Assembly: GCF_000186225.1 (NCBI RefSeq)
Contig: NC_014933.1
Span: 930,001-994,000, forward strand
Reading direction: 5' to 3'
Origin: Bacteroides helcogenes P 36-108
GTDB taxonomy: Bacteria > Bacteroidota > Bacteroidia > Bacteroidales > Bacteroidaceae
Length of the DNA: 64,000 nucleotides
Below the pieces are notes generated by a model, which worked only from the letters and a program-made list of their open reading frames with translations, made no database searches and was not told the DNA's origin. Position numbers and translations under genes: made by a program. This document shows, one piece after another, positions 1 to 7,349 of the stretch. Positions within the stretch are counted from its first letter, which is position 1. The number at the start of each line of letters is the position of its first letter.

Positions 1-73
1 TCAGTCCGCCGCCACAATGAGCCAGCAGCAGGAAGAGCAGCAGCAGTCCTTTTCTGATTGTATTCGTTTTCAT
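1..73 (-). CDS. Signal-peptide protein, N-terminal 24 codons only
   Basis: Reading leftward, an ATG at 73-71 opens a frame that runs off the window edge after 24 codons. The visible part has basic residues (KTNTIRK) followed by a leucine-rich core (LLLLFLLLAHCGGGL), so it is an export signal, possibly of a lipoprotein, although LAHC is a poor lipobox. It starts 20 bp after the preceding gene's stop and is probably the last visible gene of the LemA operon. In related genomes LemA is often followed by a TPM-domain protein; that identity is only a guess here. Confidence 0.6.
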   Translation of the reverse strand, partial: MKTNTIRKGLLLLFLLLAHCGGGL

Positions 74-93
74 TTGTAAGTCTCCTGTCTTTA

Positions 94-639
94 TTATCTT
101 ACTATTAAGTTTCCGGGGGGATGCAGTTTGATGGAGTCGAGCACGGTTTTCCCCTTCGCTTCCTGCCCGTCTGCGTTCTGTATCAGGATGAGGAATGCGT
201 AGGCCGTGTCTATATTCTCCACGCACAAGGCGATGACATCAGAGTCGTATTCGTTCTTCCCTATGATTCCGCCTCCTTGCAGCGCTCCGTTCTCAAACTT
301 GATGATTCGGGCTTCCGCCAAGTTCATGCCGCCGCGCAGGACGCATTCCACCACTTCCTTCCCCAACTCCTCGTCGGTGTAGGTGTAGCGGTCCAGCACC
401 ACCACGTCAAGATCCATGTCCGAGGCTTGCAGCTTCCAGTGCGTATCTGTACTCAACGTCTCGCGCATGGCCTGGGGCAAGTTGAAGGAGAGCCCGTAGG
501 CTTCCCACACGGTAGTCTGTGCGGGGAGCACCCGCTCTTCCGGCTGCGCCTGCTCTTGCGCCAAGGCCGTGGAGGCGGAGGCACACAATATCAGCAGGGC
601 GATGAAGAGCGTTCTTTGTCTGATAGATTTTCTACTCAT
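94..639 (-). CDS. Secreted hypothetical protein of LemA operon
   Basis: A 181-residue protein with a clear SPI signal peptide (residues 1-27, ending ALA-Q). I do not recognise a named family. The rest looks like a small alpha/beta domain: a GLSFNLPQAM strand-turn, alternating hydrophobic strands (LDVVVLD), and a closing TVLDSIKLHP. The same pattern occurs in the protein at 2164-2667 (GICVTVPSDMN, then SLSIHP, closing IINSLEFNP), so the two may be divergent paralogues of a Mog1/PsbP-like or DUF1795-like fold. It lies 19 bp after the LemA stop in the same direction, so it is very likely cotranscribed. Confidence 0.8.
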   Translation of the reverse strand: MSRKSIRQRTLFIALLILCASASTALAQEQAQPEERVLPAQTTVWEAYGLSFNLPQAMRETLSTDTHWKLQASDMDLDVVVLDRYTYTDEELGKEVVECVLRGGMNLAEARIIKFENGALQGGGIIGKNEYDSDVIALCVENIDTAYAFLILIQNADGQEAKGKTVLDSIKLHPPGNLIVR

Positions 640-658
640 AACATTTCCGTGTCAAGGG

Positions 659-1210
659 TTATTTGAACAAGTCTTTCACATTCACATTCGCCCGTTCCTC
701 GGCAGGCGTTTCCAGCAGCAGGCGTGTCTTGAAACCGGCGGCGGAGGCCATGAGGTTGGAGGGGAAAGTCTGCACGGAGTTGTTGTAGTCCGTGACGGAG
801 GCGTTGTAAGTGCGGCGTGCGGCGGCAAGCTGTTCCTCGGTCTCGTTGAGCGATCCCTGCAGATGCAGGAAGTTGGCCGAAGCCTTGAGGTCGGGGTATT
901 GCTCCACCATCACGTTGAACGAACGTTGTACGCTGCGTATGTCGTAGTCCATCTTCACCTTTTCGTCCGTGGTGAGTTCGCTGTAGGCGCGGTTGCGCAG
1001 CTTCACCACCTCGGAGAGTACGCCCGCTTCGTGCTCGGCATACTGCTTCACGGTCTGCACCAGGTTGGGGATGAGGTCATAGCGCTTCTTCAGCATCACG
1101 TCGATGGTGGCAAAGGCGTTGTCGGCATGGTTGCGGCGGCGCACCAGACCATTGTAGGCAGCAATGAGATAAATGACAAGTACTGCCGCGATAATAATAG
1201 TTGCAATCAT
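659..1210 (-). CDS. lemA: LemA family membrane protein
   Basis: A 183-residue LemA protein: one N-terminal membrane helix (residues 2-19), then the family signature YNGLVRRRN, the helical block IDVMLKKRYDLIPNLVQTVKQY, and the FPSNLMASAAGF / RANVNVKDLF C-terminus. LemA proteins are membrane-anchored helical bundles of uncertain biochemical role. The longest frame starts at a TTG (1237); I prefer the ATG at 1210, preceded by an AAAGAAG purine stretch. The gene follows a DUF3137 gene, a pairing seen widely in Bacteroidota and suggesting a joint envelope function. Confidence 0.93.
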   Translation of the reverse strand: MIATIIIAAVLVIYLIAAYNGLVRRRNHADNAFATIDVMLKKRYDLIPNLVQTVKQYAEHEAGVLSEVVKLRNRAYSELTTDEKVKMDYDIRSVQRSFNVMVEQYPDLKASANFLHLQGSLNETEEQLAAARRTYNASVTDYNNSVQTFPSNLMASAAGFKTRLLLETPAEERANVNVKDLFK

Positions 1211-1268
1211 AATCTTCTTTTTTTCAAGGTTATTCAATTTTCGCCATTCGCAAGAATTGAGTCAGTCA

Positions 1269-2177
1269 TTACTGTTTGCTCCAGATGCGGGTGTTCAGGT
1301 TCAGCTCCTCCACGATTCTGCCCAATCCCTGCAGCACCTCCAAGTCCTGCTGCACGCGTTCCAGCTTGAGAGGACTGAGGATTTTGGCCTCAAAGCGGTT
1401 CTTGCTGCTTTGAATCAGTATCAGAATCCAACTGTCGTAGAAGGCAATCTTCACCTTGTCCTCTCCACTGCTTTGGCGGATGCTCTCCGTCAGCTTCACA
1501 AAGCGTTCCTGCAAGGCGGGCGACAAGATGTAGCGCGCCTCCACTTCGTCGGTGGAATACACAGAGAACAGTTTCCCGAAAGCGGGGCTTTCCAACTTCA
1601 CTTCCGGGTATTCGCTTTTAGACAGATGTCCCGGACGCTTGCTGCAGAGCAGCGTGATTCCCTTGAAATGCTTGTTGAAGTCGGCTTGGTATCCTATCCC
1701 CGAGAATTCGGTGTGTATCTGGTCCTCGTCGTCCGAGTCCTTCGTAACATACGAGTAGGATGCCTCACTGAAAACGAAGGCGGTCTTCCCAATCCTACCG
1801 GAGACACAGTCTTCGGACGAGCAGCGATCGGAGCTGTGCACATCGAAGAGGTGGCAGTTGCGGAAAGACTCGATACCTATTCCCCCTTCGGGCGAATAGG
1901 TGACTCCTTCGCCTAACGTGGCCACCAGGCGGGGCATTATCTCTGACTTATAGATGGCGCTCAGCAGCGAGCGTTTGTAGTAGAACATAGCCCAGATGCC
2001 GCAAGGCACGCAGATGACCATACAGATGACCATCGCCCCCACAAAGAGACCTACAAGCAGTCCAAGCCCCACGCCGATGGCCGCTCCCTGCCAGATGGCG
2101 GGGAAAATGGAAGCCCGGCGACGTTGCTCCATTTCGGCCAGTGTCGCCTCGATGGCGGCTGTATTATTCAATGACAT
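1269..2177 (-). CDS. DUF3137 domain membrane protein
   Basis: 302 residues. Two closely spaced membrane helices (about 29-67, Gly/Val rich, ending FYYKRS) follow a short cytoplasmic start. The remainder carries DUF3137 hallmarks: the GI-YQADFNKHFKGIT segment, then LESPAFGKLFSVYSTDEVEARYILSPALQERFV. Function is unknown; the usual LemA neighbour suggests a membrane complex or regulator. Its ATG lies 14 bp inside the end of the upstream gene, indicating translational coupling in one operon. Confidence 0.88.
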   Translation of the reverse strand: MSLNNTAAIEATLAEMEQRRRASIFPAIWQGAAIGVGLGLLVGLFVGAMVICMVICVPCGIWAMFYYKRSLLSAIYKSEIMPRLVATLGEGVTYSPEGGIGIESFRNCHLFDVHSSDRCSSEDCVSGRIGKTAFVFSEASYSYVTKDSDDEDQIHTEFSGIGYQADFNKHFKGITLLCSKRPGHLSKSEYPEVKLESPAFGKLFSVYSTDEVEARYILSPALQERFVKLTESIRQSSGEDKVKIAFYDSWILILIQSSKNRFEAKILSPLKLERVQQDLEVLQGLGRIVEELNLNTRIWSKQ

Positions 2178-2667
2178 CCGGATTGAATTCCAAGCTGTTG
2201 ATAATAGTTCCGGCTGCTATGTCGCCTGCACCGTCCGCATAGGTCAGTGTCATGAGGAAAGCTACCTTGTCATTCTCCTTGGGCTGAATGACGCCCACTC
2301 CGAAAACCACGCCGTCTTCGTTCTTTCCGCTATAAATAACCATCTCCAGTGTCTTGTGGTCAAATTGGTCGGCTGTCATCTTGCCGAGGTCGAACCCGGC
2401 AGCGGCGGCTGTCTTCTTCATTCCTTCTGTCATCGCTTCGGCGGTCAGGCCTTCGGTCAGCATGGGATGTATGCTCAGTGAAACTAAATCTGATTGCAGG
2501 TGTAGAATGGTTTCATCGTGCTTCACGAGGTTCATGTCGCTGGGCACAGTGACACAGATACCCGTCTCGGTGGACTGAAAGTTAACAAACTCTTGTGCCG
2601 ACAGCTTGGCGCTGCACGTAGCTGAAAACACCACTAAGGCAACAGCCATTTTTCTAATTACATTCAT
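2164..2667 (-). CDS. Secreted hypothetical protein of LemA operon
   Basis: 167 residues with an SPI signal peptide (about 1-24, ending KLSA-Q). The mature part is short, with a strand-rich start (STETGICVTVPSDMNLV) and a C-terminal IAAGTIINSLEFNP. No family recognised with certainty; it resembles the protein at 94-639 in size, signal peptide and order of motifs. The ATG overlaps the upstream stop (ATGA at 2664-2667) and its own end overlaps the DUF3137 start, so the three frames are translationally coupled. Confidence 0.82.
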   Translation of the reverse strand: MNVIRKMAVALVVFSATCSAKLSAQEFVNFQSTETGICVTVPSDMNLVKHDETILHLQSDLVSLSIHPMLTEGLTAEAMTEGMKKTAAAAGFDLGKMTADQFDHKTLEMVIYSGKNEDGVVFGVGVIQPKENDKVAFLMTLTYADGAGDIAAGTIINSLEFNPDVIE

Positions 2668-3002
2668 TGTTCTTTGTTTATTTGGTTAATACTATATTTC
2701 TCCATTTCCGTACTCAAATCCTCTTCATCGGGATTCTCACACCGTATCCAACGTTCCATCGAATGCATAGACAAGCTCTCAAGGAACAGTTTGTGCCCTA
2801 TCGCAATGTGCATGTCGGCAAAAGCACGCACATACAACAAGGTATCATACGCCGATATACGTTTCAATACCGTATGTAGATGCATACAGCATTCTACACG
2901 ATACTTCTCCAAAGACAAATCTCTGATCACCATCACCCAGAAAGTTAAGGGGTGTCTTTCAATCCGAGTTTCCTTTAGCTCAAATATATTATAGCGTTTC
3001 AT
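2664..3002 (-). CDS. Small hypothetical protein, first gene of LemA operon
   Basis: 112 residues, no signal peptide or membrane helix seen, rich in His, Met and Cys (for example CCMHLHTVLKRI). No family recognised. Support for a real gene is the 4-bp ATGA overlap with the next gene and a TACTTTTG promoter box just upstream. That box (3008-3015) is only 5 nt from the ATG, so the message would be leaderless, or the true start is the later ATG at about codon 24. Confidence 0.6.
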   Translation of the reverse strand: MKRYNIFELKETRIERHPLTFWVMVIRDLSLEKYRVECCMHLHTVLKRISAYDTLLYVRAFADMHIAIGHKLFLESLSMHSMERWIRCENPDEEDLSTEMEKYSINQINKEQ

Positions 3003-3007
3003 GCCGA

Positions 3008-3015
3008 CAAAAGTA
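3008..3015 (-). promoter_or_regulatory. Promoter -7 box for LemA operon
   Basis: Minus-strand TACTTTTG matches the Bacteroides TAnnTTTG box. A TTG at the usual distance upstream is not seen. It lies 5 nt before the first ATG of the operon, which would make that transcript leaderless. Confidence 0.45.
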
Positions 3016-3158
3016 GATGGATGCCCGGCAAAAGAGATTGCAAACAGTCACAGAATTATTGCAATCGGTCATAAATAGCGGTTATGGGACATTTGTCACC
3101 CCTATCAGGCAACATTTAAGACCCTTATGCGGCTTTTTTTTGAGAGGAAAAGAAAAAG

Positions 3159-3205
3159 CACCGACTCACACAGAATTTTAACTATAAAACCTGTGTGAGT
3201 CGGTG
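3159..3205 (-). terminator. Intrinsic terminator of AraC/TPR regulator gene
   Basis: A perfect 15-bp stem, CACCGACTCACACAG (3159-3173) with its complement at 3191-3205, and a 17-nt loop. On the minus strand it is followed by a U-rich run (CTTTTTCTTTTCC). It lies 29 bp past the stop of the leftward gene at 3234-5012. Confidence 0.88.
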
Positions 3206-3233
3206 TAACCTGTGGCGCAGAACAGAATCTGCC

Positions 3234-5012
3234 TTAACTGATATATTTCTTGTATTCTTTGGGAGTCACTCCAAACCGCTTATTGAATACACGGTAAAAT
3301 GAAGAATAAGTGCCGAACCCTGTCTGATCGGCTATCTGCGTCAATGCCACATCTGGAAATTCTTCCATTATAAACAAAGCGTCACGCAAACGGAATTCAT
3401 TGATATAGTCCGACAGATTCATACCGGAACCGGCCATAACAACCGTTGCCAAATTATTCTTATTCATGCCGAAACGTTCCAGCAAGTCGGCACGGCTGAG
3501 GTCTGACCTGAGATATAGCTTTTCCTGACGCATCAAGTTGTCGATACGCGCAAAGAGTTTCAAGGAAGAAGCCGACACAGCACCATTATTTTCCGAAGCT
3601 TCCGGGCTGTCCGAAGTATCCGGACTACTGTCAGAGATTTCCGGTTTTTTATCCGGCCGGGCGGACTGCTTTTCCTGTTCCGCTTTCAGTTGCAGGGCGT
3701 ATTGCTTGAGCTGTTCCAGCAAAACACTGTTCTTGGCAGAAAGGCGGCGGGAATAAACAATATACACGGCAAGAGCCATCAACAAAAACACTCCGCAAAT
3801 GGAAGCAAGAATCAACTGGTTGCGGCGTGCCTCTTCCTTGCGGCGAAGGGTATCCACATCATACTGCGTCTGCAGTTCGGAAAGTTTCTTCTCGCTATTG
3901 GCATTCTGCACGGAATCCTTGGCCTGCATATAGAAATTGGAAAAATGATAAGCATCCTCCCATCGGTGAAGAGCGGCCAGCAGACGCATCTTATTCCCAT
4001 AATAAACGTAAGGGGCGACATGGCAACGAGGAGCAATCGCAATCAGAGAATCACACCACGCCAATGCCTCTTCCTGCGCGCCAATGGCATCATGGTAATA
4101 ATACTGCACACGCGCACGATAGAAATCGAACGGCACGGGTGTATCATTGGGATATTTCTCCATCAGGCTGCATACTTCTCCGTAATATCCGTCCAGCTCC
4201 TGGCGCGACAAATCCTTTCCTTTCTGAATGAGTCGCTCGTATGCCATGATAAGCGCACGGCGAGAGTAGAACGGACGTTCACGCATATCGGGCTCTTCGA
4301 GGAATCGCTTCACAAATAACAGATATTGCCGGGCATATTCCAAGCTCTCGCTGCTCAGCCCCAACAGGATTTGCCGGGTAAAGTGCGCCGCTTCACGGAA
4401 TGGCTGCCTACGGCTTATGGCAAGTGCCTCGTCCATATATTCCACACAAGGTTTCAGCATAGTCTTGGCATTGCCCGACTTCTCGAAACTGGAGAGAATG
4501 CCAAGAGTATAAAGGATGCGCATGGCTTGATAGGGCTTTTGTCCGGCATCCAGCCTGATCTGCTCTTTGATTATGCGTTGGGACAGTTTGTCATGGTTCT
4601 CCCAGTCTTGCAAGTCCTGCATCATTTGCAGATACTCCAAGTTGCAATCGCTCAACGGCCCGTCGAAGCATTGCCTGCACCGTTCCTGCCACACCTTGAC
4701 GGAGTCCGCCTGTCCTCTTCGCATCGCCCTCATCGCGAGGGGAATCAGCAGGTCGTCCATACTGTTGACATCGTGCATGCGGACAGCCGCCTGCCAGCAA
4801 GGATAAATATAAGTGGTGTCTCCCAATGACAAATCAATATCGCAGAGGTGGTTCAAGAGTTCGAGACGGCGGCGGCCATTATCTTCCGGGACTTTCTGCA
4901 ACAGAGCCTCCAAACTGTCGCGCGAGTGTTTCAAATCAAATGCCCGCAATGGCGAAACACCGGAGAGTAAAAGTAAAGCCACGACAAATGACAAAAGTAG
5001 TTTCTGCTTCAT
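3234..5012 (-). CDS. Membrane-anchored AraC-type regulator with periplasmic TPR-like region
   Basis: 592 residues. Signal peptide (1-24, ending LRA-F), a long helical region (about 25-390) with TPR-like repeats, one membrane helix (about 396-421, LILASICGVFLLMALAVYIVY), a coiled-coil and acidic Ser/Pro linker, then a C-terminal AraC/XylS HTH pair (about 495-592; LRDALFIMEEFPDVALTQIADQTGFGTYSSFYRVFNKRFGVTPKEYKK). This is a Bacteroidales-type one-component sensor: an outside helical repeat domain joined through the membrane to a DNA-binding domain. The ligand and targets are unknown. It is a single-gene unit with its own promoter box (5067-5074) and terminator. Confidence 0.92.
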   Translation of the reverse strand: MKQKLLLSFVVALLLLSGVSPLRAFDLKHSRDSLEALLQKVPEDNGRRRLELLNHLCDIDLSLGDTTYIYPCWQAAVRMHDVNSMDDLLIPLAMRAMRRGQADSVKVWQERCRQCFDGPLSDCNLEYLQMMQDLQDWENHDKLSQRIIKEQIRLDAGQKPYQAMRILYTLGILSSFEKSGNAKTMLKPCVEYMDEALAISRRQPFREAAHFTRQILLGLSSESLEYARQYLLFVKRFLEEPDMRERPFYSRRALIMAYERLIQKGKDLSRQELDGYYGEVCSLMEKYPNDTPVPFDFYRARVQYYYHDAIGAQEEALAWCDSLIAIAPRCHVAPYVYYGNKMRLLAALHRWEDAYHFSNFYMQAKDSVQNANSEKKLSELQTQYDVDTLRRKEEARRNQLILASICGVFLLMALAVYIVYSRRLSAKNSVLLEQLKQYALQLKAEQEKQSARPDKKPEISDSSPDTSDSPEASENNGAVSASSLKLFARIDNLMRQEKLYLRSDLSRADLLERFGMNKNNLATVVMAGSGMNLSDYINEFRLRDALFIMEEFPDVALTQIADQTGFGTYSSFYRVFNKRFGVTPKEYKKYIS

Positions 5013-5066
5013 GCTATATCACAAATGTTTGGTACATATTCAAAAAGAATATGTTTTAATGAATCG

Positions 5067-5074
5067 CAAATGTA
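5067..5074 (-). promoter_or_regulatory. Promoter -7 box for AraC/TPR regulator
   Basis: Minus-strand TACATTTG fits TAnnTTTG and leaves a leader of about 48 nt before the ATG at 5012. No good -33 TTG is visible. Confidence 0.45.
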
Positions 5075-5181
5075 ACTATTTAATTGGCTTTCGCATTGTT
5101 TATAGCACAATTTTGATGCTAAAATAGATGAACTCACCCCATTATTACCATAAACCGGATGAGTTTGATATCACTTAGGTA

Positions 5182-5211
5182 TTGACTATTGAAAGAAATA
5201 CGCTATTTTTG
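5182..5211 (+). promoter_or_regulatory. Bacteroides promoter for nitroreductase gene
   Basis: TTG at 5182-5184 and TATTTTTG at 5204-5211, spaced by 19 bp, match the Bacteroides sigma-ABfr consensus. It lies 23 nt upstream of the ATG at 5235. Confidence 0.8.
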
Positions 5212-5234
5212 TGACTTAATAAAAGAAACATACA

Positions 5235-5894
5235 ATGAATATCGAAACAATCCGCCAGCGCCATTCTGTCCGTTCATACACGGACAAGCCGATAGATGCC
5301 CAAACCAAAACGGCTCTTTTAGAAGAAATTGCCGCATGCAACAAAGAAGGAGGATTATCCATCCAACTGGTTACGGAAGAACCGCAAGCTTTCAGTTGCC
5401 GCCTGGCAAAATACGGCAAGTTTTCCGGCGTACGGAACTACCTGCTACTTATCGGTGGAAAACACAAGGACGAAGCTTGCGGATATTATGGCGAACGCAT
5501 AGTTCTCAAAGCCCAGACTTTGGGCTTGAACAGTTGTTGGGTAGGACTGACTTACAGCAAAGTGAAAGGCACATACTCCCTGCAAGACGGTGAAAAGATT
5601 TATCTGGCCATTGCATTGGGATATGGCTCCAACCAGGGGATTGCCCGAAAAAGTAAGTCCGTAGAAGCCGTCAGCCGCTGCAAGGGAGATATGCCCGAAT
5701 GGTTCAGGAAAGGAGTTGAAGCAGCGCTTATGGCTCCTACGGCCATGAACCAACAAGCCTTCAGGCTTATATTGGAAGATAGCGGCAAAGTGCATGCAAA
5801 GGCCGGGCTTGCCGTGATGTCCAAGATAGATTTGGGTATTGTGAAATGCCATTTCGAAATCGGTTCGGGCAGAGACAGTTCTGTATGGAAATAA
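5235..5894 (+). CDS. Nitroreductase family protein
   Basis: 219 residues. Starts with the nitroreductase hallmark IETIRQRHSVRSYTDKPI, where basic residues bind the FMN phosphate; then GYYGERIVLKAQTLGLNSCWVGLTYSK; then a second half beginning PEWFRKGVEAALMAPTAMNQQAFRL. This two-lobed arrangement resembles the putative TM-nitroreductase group (one chain holding two pseudo-repeats). A flavin-dependent NAD(P)H oxidoreductase is expected; the substrate cannot be told. It has its own promoter and stands alone between leftward genes. Confidence 0.88.
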   Translation: MNIETIRQRHSVRSYTDKPIDAQTKTALLEEIAACNKEGGLSIQLVTEEPQAFSCRLAKYGKFSGVRNYLLLIGGKHKDEACGYYGERIVLKAQTLGLNSCWVGLTYSKVKGTYSLQDGEKIYLAIALGYGSNQGIARKSKSVEAVSRCKGDMPEWFRKGVEAALMAPTAMNQQAFRLILEDSGKVHAKAGLAVMSKIDLGIVKCHFEIGSGRDSSVWK

Positions 5895-5910
5895 CACCGC
5901 ATAACAAAAT

Positions 5911-5951
5911 AAGAGCCTCCCTCCTACATATTGTACAGAAAAGAGGCTCTT
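5911..5951 (-). terminator. Hairpin terminator between nitroreductase and HU-like gene
   Basis: AAGAGCCTC (5911-5919) pairs with GAGGCTCTT (5943-5951), loop 23 nt. A U-run (ATTTTGTT) follows on the minus strand, so it mainly serves the leftward HU-like gene. It also lies just after the rightward nitroreductase stop and may stop both. Confidence 0.65.
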
Positions 5952-5973
5952 AGCCAATATACACTTCGGACTG

Positions 5974-6471
5974 TTAACCCAAAGGATTCTCATTTTCGTC
6001 AGCACCAGAACTGCCACCTGCATTTCCTCCTTCATCAGAAATGTCTTCGGTACTGTTAATGCGATCCACATCTTTCAGAACAAGTCCGTCCGAACGTGTA
6101 GCACCTGATGTAACAATGCGAATATCACTATTTGCACGGAAGCAAATGCGCAACGCCGTAATGTCATTGCTGGTAAACTTTTCCGCTGTATCTGTACCCT
6201 TACTCTGGGCTGCTAAAAAGAAATACCCCAATCCGTCAATATTGACAATGCGCCCAGCCAGCAATGTCTTCTTCAGATAGGAACGAAAATCTTTCAACAC
6301 ACTGTAACAAATTCCTTCAGTCACACCAGATATAGTACTTATATCTTTCGATACTTCCTTTAGTTTAGCCGGATTGCTGTACTTATAAGTGATAGTAGGA
6401 TATACCCTTTTTACAGAAGTCTTGTCTGATAAATTGCTTAAACGATAGTGTTTGCGAAATAATACTGTCAT
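5974..6471 (-). CDS. HU-like DNA-binding protein with acidic glycine-rich tail
   Basis: 165 residues. Residues about 20-125 follow the HU/IHF-like fold of the Bacteroidales HU paralogues: helices with TPAKLKEVSKDISTISGVTEG-type spacing, VLKDFRSYLKKTLLAGRIVNIDGLGYFFLAA, then the arm and final strand. The C-terminal 20 residues are Gly/Ser/Asp/Glu rich and probably unstructured. Bacteroides genomes carry many such HU-like proteins beside surface loci; whether this one packs DNA generally or acts locally is unknown. Single gene with its own promoter box and terminator. Confidence 0.88.
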   Translation of the reverse strand: MTVLFRKHYRLSNLSDKTSVKRVYPTITYKYSNPAKLKEVSKDISTISGVTEGICYSVLKDFRSYLKKTLLAGRIVNIDGLGYFFLAAQSKGTDTAEKFTSNDITALRICFRANSDIRIVTSGATRSDGLVLKDVDRINSTEDISDEGGNAGGSSGADENENPLG

Positions 6472-6571
6472 AATGTTTTAGTTTTTAAAATTAATAAAAT
6501 AAAGTCCGTGTTTCATATTCCTATAAGCTCGTCAGTCTATAAGAACTTGTTTTTATTTTGTGATCACGAAG

Positions 6572-6579
6572 CAAAGGTA
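6572..6579 (-). promoter_or_regulatory. Promoter -7 box for HU-like gene
   Basis: Minus-strand TACCTTTG about 100 bp upstream of the ATG at 6471. No clear -33 element is seen; the leader would be about 95 nt and is AT-rich. Confidence 0.5.
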
Positions 6580-6782
6580 TAACAATAAAAATAATGATTT
6601 TCTCACTTTTATACAAGATAAATATTTTCAGAACGTATTTGTATATATAAAAGAAAAGCAACAACTGATTATCAAAAGATTAATAGATGAAAGGTTAAAA
6701 AATATTTCATAGTCTAAAATTAATATTCACAATGTACAGTTGAGATGGATTAGCAAGAAAAAGTGTTCTGAAGCAGGATTTT

Positions 6783-6843
6783 CTCCGACACCGGGAAAGG
6801 TGAGGTTCCTCGGTGTCGGAAGCAGCATTCCCCGGTGTCGGAG
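6783..6843. repeat. Inverted CTCCGACACCGGG repeats
   Basis: CTCCGACACCGGG (6783-6795) is perfectly complementary to 6831-6843, and its inner 10 bases also pair with 6811-6820. The left arm can therefore form either of two hairpins. It sits 59 bp upstream of the HxlR-gene -7 box, so it could be an operator, an attenuating structure or a dispersed repeat. Confidence 0.7.
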
Positions 6844-6878
6844 ATAAGCTCTTTTAATATACATACCTCAGAGAATGC

Positions 6879-6909
6879 TTGCTCATCTAAGGCATGTTGG
6901 TTACTTTTG
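6879..6909 (+). promoter_or_regulatory. Bacteroides promoter for HxlR regulator
   Basis: TTG (6879-6881) and TACTTTTG (6902-6909) are separated by 20 bp. The box lies 27 bp upstream of the ATG at 6937. Confidence 0.72.
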
Positions 6910-6936
6910 TAGCCTAATATTGTATATCAAATTATT

Positions 6937-7305
6937 ATGGAGAGAATAATTACCCAAGAAAAGGTTTTTCCCGATTGCCCTATCCGCAATGTGCTGGCAC
7001 GCATCAGTGACAAATGGTCTCTTCTGGTGCTCTATACCTTGCAGCAGTCTGCCGTGATGCGCTTCAATGCCCTTCAACGCCAGATACCGGACATTTCGCA
7101 GAAGATGCTGACCACCACTCTGCGCACATTGGAAGAAGATGGATTTGTCTGCCGGAAAGTATATGCCGAAGTACCTCCACGGGTGGAGTACAACCTTACG
7201 CCACGCGGTTTGTCGCTGCTGCCCTGCATAGACCATCTGTTGGGCTGGGCAGAGGAGAACATGGCGGCTATCCTGAAAGACAGAGAGAAAAAGACCCGGC
7301 ATTGA
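6937..7305 (+). CDS. HxlR-family winged-helix regulator
   Basis: 122 residues, the usual size for the family. It shows the HxlR order: CPIRNVLARISDKWSLLVLYTL (Cys14 at the head), RFNALQRQIPDISQKMLTTTLRTLEEDGFV recognition region, then the wing VYAEVPPRVEYNLTPRGLSLLP. These are dimeric DNA-binding proteins, often with a redox- or electrophile-sensitive cysteine near the start. Regulated genes are unknown. The nitroreductase at 5235-5894 is of a type that HxlR proteins often control, but it is separated by the HU-like gene. The inverted repeats at 6783-6843 are a possible autoregulatory site. Confidence 0.92.
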   Translation: MERIITQEKVFPDCPIRNVLARISDKWSLLVLYTLQQSAVMRFNALQRQIPDISQKMLTTTLRTLEEDGFVCRKVYAEVPPRVEYNLTPRGLSLLPCIDHLLGWAEENMAAILKDREKKTRH

Positions 7306-7349
7306 AAATATCACAAGCAGATTTATCTACCACATAAACATAATTCATC

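Larger units (their letters stand above)
6472..6936. other. Divergent intergenic region with GTGTCGGAG repeats
   Basis: 465 bp without a gene. The left part holds the HU-like promoter and AT-rich sequence. The middle (6783-6843) holds one copy of CTCCGACACCGGG and two inverted copies. The right end holds the HxlR-gene promoter. No RNA gene or other reading frame is evident. Confidence 0.7.

Noticed and set aside
1211..1237. Longer LemA start (nine more codons)
   Set aside because: The extra frame begins at TTG and covers the purine-rich ribosome-binding stretch in front of the ATG at 1210.
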